Assembly: GCF_018215265.2 (NCBI RefSeq)
Contig: NZ_CP136562.1
Location: forward strand, 3,286,001 to 3,350,000
Direction of reading: 5' to 3'
DNA: 64,000 nt
Source of the DNA: Paenarthrobacter sp. GOM3
GTDB taxonomy: Bacteria > Actinomycetota > Actinomycetes > Actinomycetales > Micrococcaceae
The notes under the pieces were generated by a model, which saw only the letters and a list, made by a program, of their open reading frames with translations, did no database searches and was not told the origin of the DNA. Numbering within the stretch: the stretch's first letter is position 1; the number at the start of each line of letters is the position of its first letter. Shown piece by piece: positions 49,946-58,502 of this stretch. The translations under genes were made by a program, and so were the position numbers.

Positions 49946-50688
49946 GTGTGTAGTCCGCATTCTGTCTTGTCGGATCCTGCCCAGCGGCCGGCGCGGGGGT
50001 CTTCTCCCGGGGCAACCTGGCGTGTGCAGGGCTGGCAGCCGATGGACGGGTAACCCTGGCTCAGGAGGGGGTTGACGGGAAGGATGTTGTCCTCGGAGTA
50101 CTCGATCAGCTGATCGAAGGTCCAGTCGACCATCGGGTTCACCTTGACCAGGCCGAAGCCTTCATCCCACGTGATGATCGGCGTGTTGGTACGCGTGGGT
50201 GCCTCGTCGCGACGAACACCGGTGAACCACACCTCGTAGCCGGCCAGCGAGCGGCGCAGCGGCTGAACCTTTCGCAGCGCGCAGCACTGGGCGGGGTCGC
50301 GGGCGAACAAATCCTTGCCCAGCAGGCGGTCCTGCTGTTCCACGGTGGTTTCCGGAAGGACGTCCACCACGTTGACGCGCAGGTTCGCCGCAACTTCGTC
50401 GCGGGTCTGGTGCGTTTCCTTGAAGTGGTAGCCGGTCTCCAGGAACAAAACGTCGACGCCGGGAAGCTGGTCCGCGACCAAAGCCGGCAGGACGGCGTCG
50501 GCCATGGAGCAGGCCACCGTCACCGCAGGCAGTTCGAAGTTGCGGGCCACCCAGGCGATAGCTTCGGTGGCACTGGCGTTCCAGCCAAGCTCCGCTGCGC
50601 CGGCTTCAGCCAGTGCCTTGAGCTCTTCGTGGGACCGCAACCTGGGACGTGGCTCAACAGTCGCGGCGATCGTCACCGGATCGGTCAT
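49942..50688 (-). CDS. cysH: APS reductase (assimilatory, iron-sulfur type)
   Basis: A 248-residue reductase that converts adenylyl sulfate to sulfite. It has the [4Fe-4S] ligands C135, C136, C218 and C221 that mark APS rather than PAPS reductases, and the catalytic C244 in the terminal KTECGLHT. SMADAVLPAL is at the place of the nucleotide loop. ATG 50688 overlaps the sulfite-reductase stop by 4 bases; the upstream extension to 50721 lies in that gene and is not needed. Lack of an APS kinase in cysN agrees with this assignment. Confidence 0.95.
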   Translation of the reverse strand: MTDPVTIAATVEPRPRLRSHEELKALAEAGAAELGWNASATEAIAWVARNFELPAVTVACSMADAVLPALVADQLPGVDVLFLETGYHFKETHQTRDEVAANLRVNVVDVLPETTVEQQDRLLGKDLFARDPAQCCALRKVQPLRRSLAGYEVWFTGVRRDEAPTRTNTPIITWDEGFGLVKVNPMVDWTFDQLIEYSEDNILPVNPLLSQGYPSIGCQPCTRQVAPGEDPRAGRWAGSDKTECGLHT

Positions 50689-52427
50689 TGGAGATCTCCC
50701 TCGTCTGCGGAGTGTGCCCACTCAGCGAAGGTCTGGCCCTCGGCGCCAACGGCGACGAACTTACGGACCACGCGCTCCACGTAATCGGGCAGGTCTTCCA
50801 CCGTGACCTTGAGGCCGCGGACGGTACGTCCCAAACCGGCTTCTTCGCGCTCGTTGTTGGCCAGCCCGCCACCAAGGTGGACCTGGAAACCCGGGGTGGG
50901 GTCGCCGTCGGGCGTTGGCAGCATCATGCCCTTCAAACCGATATCGGCCGTCTGGATGCGCGCGCAGGAGTTCGGGCAGCCGTTGATGTGGAGGGACAGT
51001 GCCGACGGCAGCTGCTTGGTCTCCACGAGGTCGGCAAGGCGGCGCTCCAGTTCAGCGATGGCCGTAGCAGCCGTGACCTTGGTTTCCACGATGGCCAGCT
51101 TGCAGAACTCAATACCCGTGCACGCAATGGTTCCGCGTCGGAACACGGACGGGCGGGCGGACAGGCCCAGCGTGTCCAGCTCGGCGATGAGCGGCTCAAC
51201 CTGCTCCTTGGCCACGTCCAGGATGACGAGCTTCTGGTGAGGAGTAGTGCGCAGCCGGTAGGAGCCGTGCTTCTCAAGGGTGTCCGCCAGCGTAACCAGG
51301 GCCTCGCCGGAAGTACGGCCAACGGTGGGCGTCACGCCGATGAAGAACTTGCCGTCCTTCTGCTCGTGCACACCAATGTGGTCACCGGGAGCCGTGGGCT
51401 TGGGTGCGGCCGGACCATCGGGAAGCTTGAAGCCGAGGTATTCGTCCTCGAGGATCTGGCGGAACTTGGCCGGACCCCAGTCGTTCATGAGGAACTTCAG
51501 GCGGGCCTTGGTGCGCATGCGGCGGTAGCCGTAATCGCGGAAGATGCTGGTGACGCCCAGCCACACCTCGGCGGCGACGTCGGCGGAGACGAACACGCCC
51601 AGGCGCTCGGCGAGCCGCGGGTTGGTGGACAGGCCCCCGCCCACCCAGAGGTCGTAACCGGCCCCAAGTTCGGGGTGGACGACGCCCACCAAGGCGAAGT
51701 CGTTGATCTCGTGCACCACGTCCTGTGACGGGTGGCCGGTGATGGCGGTCTTGTACTTGCGCGGCAAGTTGGCCAGCTCGGGGTCGCCGATGAAACGCTC
51801 GGCGAGCTCATGGATGAGCGGCGTGGGGTCGATGATCTCGTCCTTGGCAATGCCGGCAACCGGAGAGCCAAGGATGACGCGGGGAACGTCGCCGCAGGCC
51901 TCGGTGGTGGACAGGCCGATACCTTCAAGGCGGCGCCAGATTTCCGGCACGTCCTCCACACGGATCCAGTGCAACTGGATGTTCTGGCGATCCGTCAGGT
52001 CGGCCGAGCCGCGGGCAAAGTCCACGGAGATCTGGCCGATGACGCGGAGCTGCTCGGTGGTCAGCGCACCGCCGTCGATACGGACGCGGAGCATGAAGTA
52101 CTTGTCTTCGAGCTCGTGTGGTTCAAGCGTGGCGGTCTTGCCGCCGTCGATCCCGGGCTTGCGCTGGGTGTAGAGGCCCCACCAACGGAAGCGGCCGTGG
52201 AGGTCCGTGCCGTCGATCGAATCGAAGCCCTCTTTGGAGTAGACAGACTCAATCCGCTCACGGACGTTCAGCCCGTTGTCTTCCTGCTTCCAGGTCTCGT
52301 TGGCGTTGAGCGGCGCGGTGCCGTCAACCTTCCACTGGCCGTGGGGCTTGGCGGCAGGGCGGGTGCGTGCCGGGCGCGAAGGAACTGCGGTGTCCGTGGA
52401 CGCACCGGCTACAGCTGTATCTGTCAT
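50685..52427 (-). CDS. sir: Ferredoxin-type sulfite (nitrite/sulfite) reductase
   Basis: A 580-residue siroheme/[4Fe-4S] hemoprotein reducing sulfite to sulfide with ferredoxin. Cluster/siroheme Cys are C436 and C442 (CTGIEFC) and C484 and C488 (NGCPNSC). The TEACGDVPRVILGSP segment and YKTAITGHPSQD support the SirA branch of actinobacteria. ATG 52427 begins MTDTAVAG; a possible -10 (TACAGT) ends only 6 bases upstream, so the message may be leaderless. It is the first gene of the cysH-cysD-cysN operon; FprA reductases and cobA elsewhere in the window supply electrons and cofactor. Confidence 0.93.
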   Translation of the reverse strand: MTDTAVAGASTDTAVPSRPARTRPAAKPHGQWKVDGTAPLNANETWKQEDNGLNVRERIESVYSKEGFDSIDGTDLHGRFRWWGLYTQRKPGIDGGKTATLEPHELEDKYFMLRVRIDGGALTTEQLRVIGQISVDFARGSADLTDRQNIQLHWIRVEDVPEIWRRLEGIGLSTTEACGDVPRVILGSPVAGIAKDEIIDPTPLIHELAERFIGDPELANLPRKYKTAITGHPSQDVVHEINDFALVGVVHPELGAGYDLWVGGGLSTNPRLAERLGVFVSADVAAEVWLGVTSIFRDYGYRRMRTKARLKFLMNDWGPAKFRQILEDEYLGFKLPDGPAAPKPTAPGDHIGVHEQKDGKFFIGVTPTVGRTSGEALVTLADTLEKHGSYRLRTTPHQKLVILDVAKEQVEPLIAELDTLGLSARPSVFRRGTIACTGIEFCKLAIVETKVTAATAIAELERRLADLVETKQLPSALSLHINGCPNSCARIQTADIGLKGMMLPTPDGDPTPGFQVHLGGGLANNEREEAGLGRTVRGLKVTVEDLPDYVERVVRKFVAVGAEGQTFAEWAHSADEGDLQ

Positions 52428-52433
52428 ATCTCG

Positions 52434-52500
52434 ACTGTAGGTCTGGCCAGATTTCGCCAGCAAAGGTCCGGAAATGCTAAGTCACCTAGGGAAACATTTC
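52434..52500 (-). promoter_or_regulatory. Candidate promoter and operator of the sulfate-assimilation operon
   Basis: On the minus strand TTGCTG (52458-52463) and TACAGT (52434-52439) are 18 bp apart and place the transcript start at or next to the sir ATG. Directly upstream of the -35 lies the inverted repeat GAAATG / CATTTC (52471-52500, 18 bp spacer), in the position of an activator site, for example a CysR- or LysR-type sulfur regulator. Both are weak matches judged by eye. Confidence 0.4.
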
Positions 52501-52562
52501 GTCACGAACACGCCAGCGGCCTTGTCCGGCGGCGCCACTTATGCAGGTCGATTTGGGTTCTT

Positions 52563-53261
52563 TTAGCTAGCCAGCACCGCGTCGTAGCGCTCCAGCGCGA
52601 TCTCGGCGAGCACCCGTGACGGCAGCAGCGGAGCCGCAACAACGTCAGCTCCAGCCTTGGCCAGCTGATCATGGAAATAGCCGGTCGCCAGGAGGTACGA
52701 CGCGATGAATACCCGGCCTGTCCCACCCTCGGCGGCGAGTTCCGCGCGCAAGGAGGCGACGCCGTCGGGCACTGTGGGCTTGGCGCTGGCACCATAGGCG
52801 ACCCGAACCTTGTTGGGGAGCAGTTCAGCGAGCAGGCGCGCCTGCTCTTCCGAGTCCACCGAGCCGTCCGGAAGCGAGGAGCCAGCGGCAGCCAACAGCA
52901 CGCCGTCGTTATCCGTCAGCCCGGCTGCGCGCAGATGCGCGGCAAGCAACTCGGCGAGCCGGGAGTCCGGACCGAGCGGCCTGGCGGCAACCACTTCGGG
53001 CCGGGGCTTGATCGCCTTGGGTACGTCCACTTTGATATGGAAGCCGGTGGACAGCAAAAGCGGTACGACGACGGCGGCAGTCCCCTCAGGCAGGCCCTCC
53101 ACCACTCCGCCCAACTCAGGTTCCTGCACGTCAACGTAGGCCTCCACTACCTGCAAACCGGGGCGAAGGGCTTCAATGTCGGCCATGACCTGGCGGATTG
53201 CTGCCTGGCCTTCGGCGTTGCGGGTTCCGTGGGCGCACGCGATCAAAACGGGGCTGTTCAT
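52563..53261 (-). CDS. Sirohydrochlorin chelatase (CbiX/SirB type)
   Basis: A 232-residue two-repeat chelatase that inserts iron (or cobalt) into sirohydrochlorin. The first repeat begins SPVLIACAHGTRNAEGQ, with the metal-binding His in CAHGTRN; the second metal His is probably in FHIKVDVPKA (about 91-100). The C-terminal half has TGYFHDQLAKAG. ATG 53261 is chosen since the family starts here; the open frame to 53324 is upstream sequence. It lies 135 bp upstream of sir in the same direction and completes the siroheme path with cobA. Confidence 0.9.
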   Translation of the reverse strand: MNSPVLIACAHGTRNAEGQAAIRQVMADIEALRPGLQVVEAYVDVQEPELGGVVEGLPEGTAAVVVPLLLSTGFHIKVDVPKAIKPRPEVVAARPLGPDSRLAELLAAHLRAAGLTDNDGVLLAAAGSSLPDGSVDSEEQARLLAELLPNKVRVAYGASAKPTVPDGVASLRAELAAEGGTGRVFIASYLLATGYFHDQLAKAGADVVAAPLLPSRVLAEIALERYDAVLAS

Positions 53262-53324
53262 GGGAGCTAGCGTAACGTTGAGCCAGCATCTGTTGAGAGC
53301 CGTACCCAGAAAGAAACCGTCCAC

Positions 53325-53996
53325 TTGATTTCCATCGACATCGTCCTTCTGTGGCTTGACCTGGTCGGCGTGTTTTTCTTCGCGGTCTCCGGGTCACTGC
53401 TGGCGGCCCGCAAACAGTTCGACATTGTGGGTTCCGTGCTCCTGGCCTCGATTGTGGCGCTGGGCGGCGGCGTGATCCGCGACATCATCATTAACGCCGG
53501 TCCCCCGATCGCTTTCACCAACCCCGCCTATTTGGTCCCGCCCCTGCTGGCGGCGATGCTGGTGTACTTCCTGTTCTCGTCGGTTCAGCGCTTCACCTCC
53601 CTTTTAACATTGTTCGACGCCGGCGGCTTGGCGCTCTTCTGCATCACCGGGACGCTGAAGGCGTTGACTGCGGGCGTAAATCCGGTTGCCGCGATCTTGT
53701 TGGGTGTGACGACTGCCGTGGGTGGCGGACTGCTCCGCGACATTACGGCGAATGAGATTCCCACACTCTTCAATGCCCGCGACCTCTATGCCCTTCCGGC
53801 CTTTGTTGGCGCTGGCTTGACCACGTTGCTGTGGCACCTGGGGCTGTTCACCGGGCTCTTTGCCTGCGTTGTCGCCGCCGTCGTATTCGCTTTCCGCGTC
53901 ACGGCGTGGCGACGCAGCTGGCACGTACCACTCGCGGTCCGTGGCTGGCACCGGCCCGGCCGCGGAACGGGCGCAATTTCGGGTGCCCGGGATTAG
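53325..53996 (+). CDS. TRIC-like cation channel / UPF0126 membrane protein
   Basis: A 223-residue membrane protein with about seven hydrophobic segments and the internal duplication typical of the YicG/UPF0126 family, related to TRIC potassium channels: LGGGVIRDIIIN (about 46-57) and VGGGLLRDITAN (about 129-140), the glycine-rich kinks of the pore. The C-terminal ~30 residues are basic and cytoplasmic. The start at TTG 53325 has only a weak ribosome-binding site. It is divergent from the chelatase gene. Confidence 0.9.
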   Translation: MISIDIVLLWLDLVGVFFFAVSGSLLAARKQFDIVGSVLLASIVALGGGVIRDIIINAGPPIAFTNPAYLVPPLLAAMLVYFLFSSVQRFTSLLTLFDAGGLALFCITGTLKALTAGVNPVAAILLGVTTAVGGGLLRDITANEIPTLFNARDLYALPAFVGAGLTTLLWHLGLFTGLFACVVAAVVFAFRVTAWRRSWHVPLAVRGWHRPGRGTGAISGARD

Positions 53997-54009
53997 CTAG
54001 GATAAGAGC

Positions 54010-54432
54010 ATGACTGACATGTTCCTCGAGAAGTTCCGCGCGCTGGTCCCAAAGTATCTCGAGGATGAATGGCAGGAAGAGGACGGCCTCACGCCCTCGG
54101 AACTGGACGAGGCCCTCGCCGACCATTCCTTCACCATCCCCTTGGTTCTCCGCGAGTTCTACCTTGCCGTGGGCGGTTGCGAAGACCTTATGGAGGCCTA
54201 TCACTACTTCTGGGATCCCGAGGAACTCGAGGTCGACGACGAAGGTTTCCTCATGTTCCTGGAGGACGAGGACGAGCAATTCACCTGGGGCTTCCGCACC
54301 GCAGATCTCGGCATCCCCGACCCCATCGTTTGGCGCCGCAACAACGCCCGCGGCCAGTGGAAGAGCGAAGAAGGTACTTTCTCCGAGTTCGTCTTCGACA
54401 TGTTCGAGTGGGCGTTCAACGACGAAGACTAA
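54010..54432 (+). CDS. Small acidic protein, SMI1/KNR4 (SUKH)-like
   Basis: A 140-residue, strongly acidic soluble protein. LTPSELDEALADHSFTIPLVLREFYLAVGG (from about 27) has the order of a SUKH/SMI1-KNR4 fold (L-P-x-x-L-x-x-F-Y-x-x-x-G); WDPEELEVDDEGFLMFLEDEDEQ and FTWGFRTADLGIPDPIVW follow, where the conserved W/G strand of the fold is expected. SUKH proteins include immunity proteins to contact toxins and housekeeping proteins; no toxin gene is next to it, so the role is open. It is 13 bp downstream of the TRIC-like gene and probably co-transcribed. Confidence 0.75.
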   Translation: MTDMFLEKFRALVPKYLEDEWQEEDGLTPSELDEALADHSFTIPLVLREFYLAVGGCEDLMEAYHYFWDPEELEVDDEGFLMFLEDEDEQFTWGFRTADLGIPDPIVWRRNNARGQWKSEEGTFSEFVFDMFEWAFNDED

Positions 54433-54446
54433 TTTTTAGGCTTAGG

Positions 54447-54491
54447 CAGCCCCTTCGCTCCCCTTTTGGGGTTGCGGAGGGGCTGTTTTTT
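54447..54491 (+). terminator. Terminator after the SUKH-like gene
   Basis: Arms 54447-54458 and 54474-54485 pair with one G-T step, with an inner CCCC/GGGG stem, followed by TTTTTT (54486-54491). A textbook intrinsic terminator 14 bases after the stop. Confidence 0.92.
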
Positions 54492-54531
54492 GTTGGGACC
54501 GCGTGCGACCACGGCACAGGCGCTTCAGAAC

Positions 54532-54690
54532 TTACGACGGCGGAACCCACCCAGGTGCGTACCTCGCCGGTGCGTAGCGCCCAATGTCCCTGTTGCGTAG
54601 GACGGCCGGGACCTCATCCACCATGCGCTGCGGTTGATGAACGATTTCGGCGTAGTAATAGCGGAGTGTCAACAGGCCTCCCCGCCTGCG
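54532..54690 (-). pseudogene. Possible C-terminal remnant of a DUF559-type protein
   Basis: On the minus strand a frame ending in TAA (54532-54534) reads LLTLRYYYAEIVHQPQRMVD, then EVPAVLRNRD. This looks like the C-terminal strand-helix of the DUF559/endonuclease-like proteins common in Arthrobacter. The upstream frame loses similarity at about 54690 and no start follows. A short degraded gene end is the best explanation; chance cannot be excluded. Confidence 0.35.
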
Positions 54691-54900
54691 TCCTTGGCAA
54701 GCATGCGACGAGTAAAGCCGCCAGTCAGCAGGGCGCGAGTGGTTGTTGCTTCGTGCCGGTAAATAAGGCCAGCTGTAAAACGCACTGCATTCAACAAAAA
54801 TTCATTGACGCAAAAAGTTGCTTATGTGACAGACCTGTCATAAGCTATTCACGGATCCACTAAATGCCTCCGGTGGGTCTGATGCGAACGGAGATTGTGG

Positions 54901-54946
54901 TCCCGGTTCGGTGCAGCGTATGACTCGTAACGTTGCAACGAACCGG
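54901..54946. repeat. 17 bp imperfect inverted repeat
   Basis: Arms 54901-54917 (CCCGGTTCGGTGCAGCG) and 54930-54946 pair at 15 of 17 positions around a 12 bp loop. It is far from any gene start or stop and has no T-run. It is not a tRNA; a small-RNA element or recombination remnant is possible. Confidence 0.45.
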
Positions 54947-55103
54947 GGCCATTCCCGTTTAAACGGCACGCCCAGCGGCGTGCGGCCACCACCCAGTTTC
55001 ACCCCACAGACCGCCCAACACGCCGCAAATACCGGCGCGTCACCAGGCCCAGTCCCTCAAAGTCGGCGGTGAAGGAACCCCAAGAACGCCAGGCCTCTCA
55101 GCA

Positions 55104-55147
55104 CAAAAAACGGGCGCCCGGCCTGTGAATAGGTCCGGACGCCCGCC
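55104..55147 (-). terminator. Terminator after the polyprenyl synthase gene
   Basis: Arms 55111-55121 and about 55133-55145 form a G+C-rich stem (CGGGCGCCCGG with CCGGACGCCCG, one mismatch), followed on the minus strand by TTTTTT (55105-55110). It lies 20 bases after the stop at 55165. Confidence 0.88.
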
Positions 55148-55164
55148 GCGTCAAACAAAACAAC

Positions 55165-56268
55165 TTAGCTGCTGCGGTCCACCACAGCGTGGGCGAAGTT
55201 GGTCAACGACGCCTTCACCACGCCTTCCGGCAGCGGCGCGAGTGCAGCGACTGCCTCGGCGGACCATTGGCGCGCGATTTTCCACGACTCGTTGGTGACG
55301 GGGTGTTCACGCAGGCCGGCCACGGCCTCAGCGAGTGCTGCGTCCGAGGACAGGTCGCCGTCGATCAGTGTGAGGAGTTCGGCGGCAGACGAGTCCCCCG
55401 CTGCGGCATCGCGGCGCAACAAAAGTACAGGCAGCGTGGGAACGCCTTCACGCAGGTCGGTACCAGGGGACTTGCCGGACTTGACCTTCACTCCCGTGAC
55501 GTCGATGACGTCGTCGGCCAACTGGAAAGCCACGCCAACCTTTTCACCGTACTCAACCAGCAAGTCCTCGAAGGACTCATCGGCACCGGCAAAGATCGCC
55601 CCAAGCTGCCCGGACGCTGCAACCAGCGATCCGGTCTTGTCCGCGATGACGGAAAGGTAGTGCTCCACGGGATCTTCGTCCTCGCGCGGACCCACGGTTT
55701 CGTGCAATTGGCCCAGGCAGAGGCGTTCGAAAGTCCGGGCCTGGATTCCCAGCGCACGCGAACCAAGTTCGGAGACGAGAATGGAGGCACGCGCGAAGAT
55801 GAGGTCACCGGTGAGGATGGCCACCGAATTGCCCCATACTTCGTGGGCCGTGGGAGCCCCGCGGCGGAACGGAGCTGAGTCCATCACATCGTCGTGGTAG
55901 AGCGTGGCCAGGTGCGTAAGCTCAACCACCACGGCAGCCTGCACGACCTCGGGGCGCGAAGCATCGCCGAGGTGGGCGCACAGCAGTGTGAGGAGCGGAC
56001 GGATGCGCTTGCCACCGGCTTCCACCAGGTGGCGCGACGTCGCGTCAGCCAAGGGATCCGAGTTGGAGATGGCTTCGCGAAGCTTCTTCTCCACCCGGGC
56101 AAGATTGTTGGTAATGGCGGGGCCGAGTTCGGCGTCCCCTGCGATGGCAGCGAATCCGGCGGGAAGCTGGAGTCCCGTTGCAATCGCTGTGGTGTTCAGG
56201 GAAGGCTCGTTGGAGTCTGGCAGGCCGTGCCCGGCATGCGTCCAACTATGTTCGGCAGAGTTCGTCAC
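55165..56268 (-). CDS. All-trans polyprenyl diphosphate synthase (menaquinone side chain)
   Basis: A 367-residue E-type isoprenyl diphosphate synthase that builds the menaquinone tail from IPP and an allylic primer. First Asp-rich motif DDVMD at 126-130, second DDVID at 252-256, with GGKRIRPLL (85-93) for IPP binding. The residues before the first Asp-rich motif (ELTHLATLYH) lack bulky aromatics at the chain-length positions except Y124, consistent with a medium/long chain product; exact length (hepta to nona) is not readable. It follows menJ by 9 bp in the men cluster. Confidence 0.94.
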   Translation of the reverse strand: MTNSAEHSWTHAGHGLPDSNEPSLNTTAIATGLQLPAGFAAIAGDAELGPAITNNLARVEKKLREAISNSDPLADATSRHLVEAGGKRIRPLLTLLCAHLGDASRPEVVQAAVVVELTHLATLYHDDVMDSAPFRRGAPTAHEVWGNSVAILTGDLIFARASILVSELGSRALGIQARTFERLCLGQLHETVGPREDEDPVEHYLSVIADKTGSLVAASGQLGAIFAGADESFEDLLVEYGEKVGVAFQLADDVIDVTGVKVKSGKSPGTDLREGVPTLPVLLLRRDAAAGDSSAAELLTLIDGDLSSDAALAEAVAGLREHPVTNESWKIARQWSAEAVAALAPLPEGVVKASLTNFAHAVVDRSS

Positions 56269-56277
56269 GGGTTAACC

Positions 56278-57621
56278 CTAACTAGTTGTTGCGGAAACCG
56301 CGGTGTCGGAGCCGGCTGCGGTCAGCGCGCCGGACGAAGAAGTGTTGGACGTCGCCGGAACCAGCATTTCGAGGACCCGGATCACGCGGTCTTCGAAGCC
56401 CTTGGCGGACGGGTCGGTGAGGTTCGCGAGCATACGGACCACGAACCGCATCAGCACCGGAATCGGCATCCCCGTGCGCAGTGCCAGCTTCATGACGGCC
56501 GGTTTGCCAATCAAGGAAGCGAAGAGCCGTCCCAGTGTGAAGTGCGATCCCCACTGGTCCCGTACATAGTCCGCGTACCGCGCAAGGTGCGCGTCGGCGT
56601 CGTGCGTGTTCCATCCTGCCGATACCGAGCGGGAGGACGCATCAATGATGAACTCAGCTGCAAACCGGGCGGACTCCATGGCGTAGGAGATGCCCTCGCC
56701 GTTGAACGGGGACACCATTCCGCCGGCGTCGCCCAGCAGGAGCAGCCCTGGCGAGTAGTGCGGGGTGCGGTTGAAGCCCATGGGCAGCGCGGCGCCGCGG
56801 ATCTCCCCCACCTGGTTCTCGGGGGTAAAGCCCCAATGGGAGGGCATGCCGGCGGTCCATTCGCGCAGGACCTGCTTGTAATCGAGCTTGCCGAATTCCT
56901 TGGAGGAGTTCAGGATGCCGAGGCCAACGTTGGATGTGCCGTCGCCGACACCGAAAACCCACCCGTAGCCGGGGAGCGGCTTGCCTGACTTGCCAGGCAG
57001 TTCAAGCCAGCCTTCCATCCAGTCGTCTTCGTGCCGGGGCGACGTGAAGTAGGTGCGCACGGCAACACCCAGCGGACGGTCGTCGCGTTTGTGCATACCC
57101 AGCGACACCGCGGTTCGCGTTGAGTTACCGTCTGCGGCAAGCACGACGTCGGCATGGAAGTCGCGCGTCTCGCCCGTCTTGCGTCCGGACTCGTCGAGGA
57201 TGGCAGCGCGTACACCGATGACTCGGCCGTCGTCCGACTGCAGGGCGGACGTGACGCTGTGGTGTTCAAGCACGACGGCGCCCGCGGACTGGGCGTGACG
57301 GGCCAGGTCTTCGTCGAAACCGAGACGCGTCCGGATCAGCCCGTACGTTGGAAAGTCGGCGACCTCGGGCCAGGGCAGCTCGATGGTGCGGCCGCCCGCA
57401 ATGAGGCGGAGGCCCTTGTTGCGGCGCCAACCTTCCTCGACTGCGTGCGGGAGGCCGAGCTTCTGGATTTCCCGGACAGCCCGTGGGGTGAGTCCGTCGC
57501 CACAGACCTTTTCACGGGGGAATGAAGTCTTTTCCAGCACCGTGACGTCAATGCCCGCCTGGGCGAGGTAATACGCGGCGGTGGACCCGGCCGGGCCCGC
57601 GCCAACAATCAGTACTTTCAC
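56278..57621 (-). CDS. menJ: Menaquinone reductase, geranylgeranyl-reductase family
   Basis: A 447-residue FAD-dependent reductase that saturates one isoprene unit of the menaquinone side chain, giving MK(H2) forms usual in actinobacteria. FAD motifs: VGAGPAGSTAAYYLAQAG at the N-terminus and LLGDAGGMVSPFNGEGISYA (about 283-302); the family PxxYGW-like segment is GKPLPGYGWVFGVGDG. It lies between the polyprenyl synthase and menG on the same strand, which supports the menaquinone role over chlorophyll-type geranylgeranyl reduction. Confidence 0.9.
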   Translation of the reverse strand: MKVLIVGAGPAGSTAAYYLAQAGIDVTVLEKTSFPREKVCGDGLTPRAVREIQKLGLPHAVEEGWRRNKGLRLIAGGRTIELPWPEVADFPTYGLIRTRLGFDEDLARHAQSAGAVVLEHHSVTSALQSDDGRVIGVRAAILDESGRKTGETRDFHADVVLAADGNSTRTAVSLGMHKRDDRPLGVAVRTYFTSPRHEDDWMEGWLELPGKSGKPLPGYGWVFGVGDGTSNVGLGILNSSKEFGKLDYKQVLREWTAGMPSHWGFTPENQVGEIRGAALPMGFNRTPHYSPGLLLLGDAGGMVSPFNGEGISYAMESARFAAEFIIDASSRSVSAGWNTHDADAHLARYADYVRDQWGSHFTLGRLFASLIGKPAVMKLALRTGMPIPVLMRFVVRMLANLTDPSAKGFEDRVIRVLEMLVPATSNTSSSGALTAAGSDTAVSATTS

Positions 57622-57649
57622 GTCGTCCTAAATCAGCAGGCAGTACGAG

Positions 57650-58411
57650 CTAGCCGGCCTGGTGGCGCGGCTTTATCTGGCGGCGAAGCTTGGCTACGGG
57701 GACACTTTCGCGGTGCTCGGCGGGCTTCTGCGCGCGGTGCACGGCAACGATGCCGCCGCTGAGGTTACGGTAGGTAACGTCAGTCCAGCCGGCGTCGCTG
57801 AGCCACTGGGCCAGGTGGTCCTGGTCCGGCCAGGCGCGGATGGACTCGGCGAGGTACACGTAGGCGTCCGGGTTGGAGGAAACCTTGGTGGCGATGGCCG
57901 GAAGCGCGCGCATCAGGTACTCCGTGTAGAGGTTGCGCCACAGCGGGACCACGGGGTGGGAGAACTCGGCGATGACCAGCCGGCCGCCGGGCTTGGTCAC
58001 ACGCAGCATCTCTTCGAGGGCCTTGCGCGGTTCCACGACGTTGCGCAGACCGAACGAGATCGTGGAGGCATCGAAGCTGTTGTCCGCGAACGGCAGGTTG
58101 GTGGCGTCACCGGCGATGAAATCGATGTCCGGGCGACGGCGCTTACCCACTTTGAGCATGCCCAGGGAAAAGTCGCACGCCACGACGTCAACGCCTGCGT
58201 CGGCGTAAGGTTCGCTGGAAGTTCCCGTTCCGGCGGCGAGGTCCAGGACCTTCTGGCCTACCTTGACGTCCATGGCGTCCACCACGATCCGGCGCCACCG
58301 CCGGGTCTGCCCCATGGACAGGACATCATTCACGACGTCGTATTTTGGGGCGACATCATCAAACATCGTCGCAACTTCGTCCGGACGCTTTTCCAAGGAT
58401 GCTCGGTTCAC
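57650..58411 (-). CDS. menG: Demethylmenaquinone methyltransferase
   Basis: A 253-residue SAM-dependent C-methyltransferase of the UbiE/MenG family performing the last step to menaquinone. Motif [16 protein letters not shown] (about 56-70), the UbiE signature [17 protein letters not shown] near the N-terminus and [12 protein letters not shown] (about 146-157). It starts at GTG 58411 and is divergent from menF with about 90 bp between starts. It leads the menG-menJ-polyprenyl synthase operon. Confidence 0.95.
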   Translation of the reverse strand: MNRASLEKRPDEVATMFDDVAPKYDVVNDVLSMGQTRRWRRIVVDAMDVKVGQKVLDLAAGTGTSSEPYADAGVDVVACDFSLGMLKVGKRRRPDIDFIAGDATNLPFADNSFDASTISFGLRNVVEPRKALEEMLRVTKPGGRLVIAEFSHPVVPLWRNLYTEYLMRALPAIATKVSSNPDAYVYLAESIRAWPDQDHLAQWLSDAGWTDVTYRNLSGGIVAVHRAQKPAEHRESVPVAKLRRQIKPRHQAG

Positions 58412-58502
58412 CCTGTAATTGTCTCAGACATTCCGCCGACTTTGCTGCGCTGTAGAAGTCGGCTCAGATTCTGGCTGCGGGCGGGAGTACTGTTGTTCCA
58501 TC

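Larger units (their letters stand above)
54492..55103. other. Gene-poor stretch with a possible gene remnant and a hairpin
   Basis: About 600 bp with no complete gene. It contains the apparent C-terminal coding remnant at 54532-54690 (minus strand), a locally AT-rich portion around 54760-54850, and a long imperfect hairpin at 54901-54946. The rest, 54947-55103, shows nothing I can name. Open frames crossing it on the plus strand are extensions of overlapping reading frames and look random. Confidence 0.6.

Noticed and set aside
47576..50053. An 825-codon open frame on the plus strand across cysN and cysD
   Set aside because: It is exactly opposite two well-supported genes, is built of Val/Gly/Asp/Gln-rich text typical of antisense reading of high-G+C codons, and has no recognisable motif.
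54069..54863. A 264-codon plus-strand frame overlapping the SUKH-like gene and running into the gene-poor stretch
   Set aside because: It crosses a strong terminator, is Arg/Gly/Pro-rich, and its overlap partner has better composition and a family-like fold.
54901..54946. A tRNA suggested by GGTTCG-like bases
   Set aside because: The paired arms form one long hairpin; no cloverleaf, acceptor stem or anticodon loop can be drawn.
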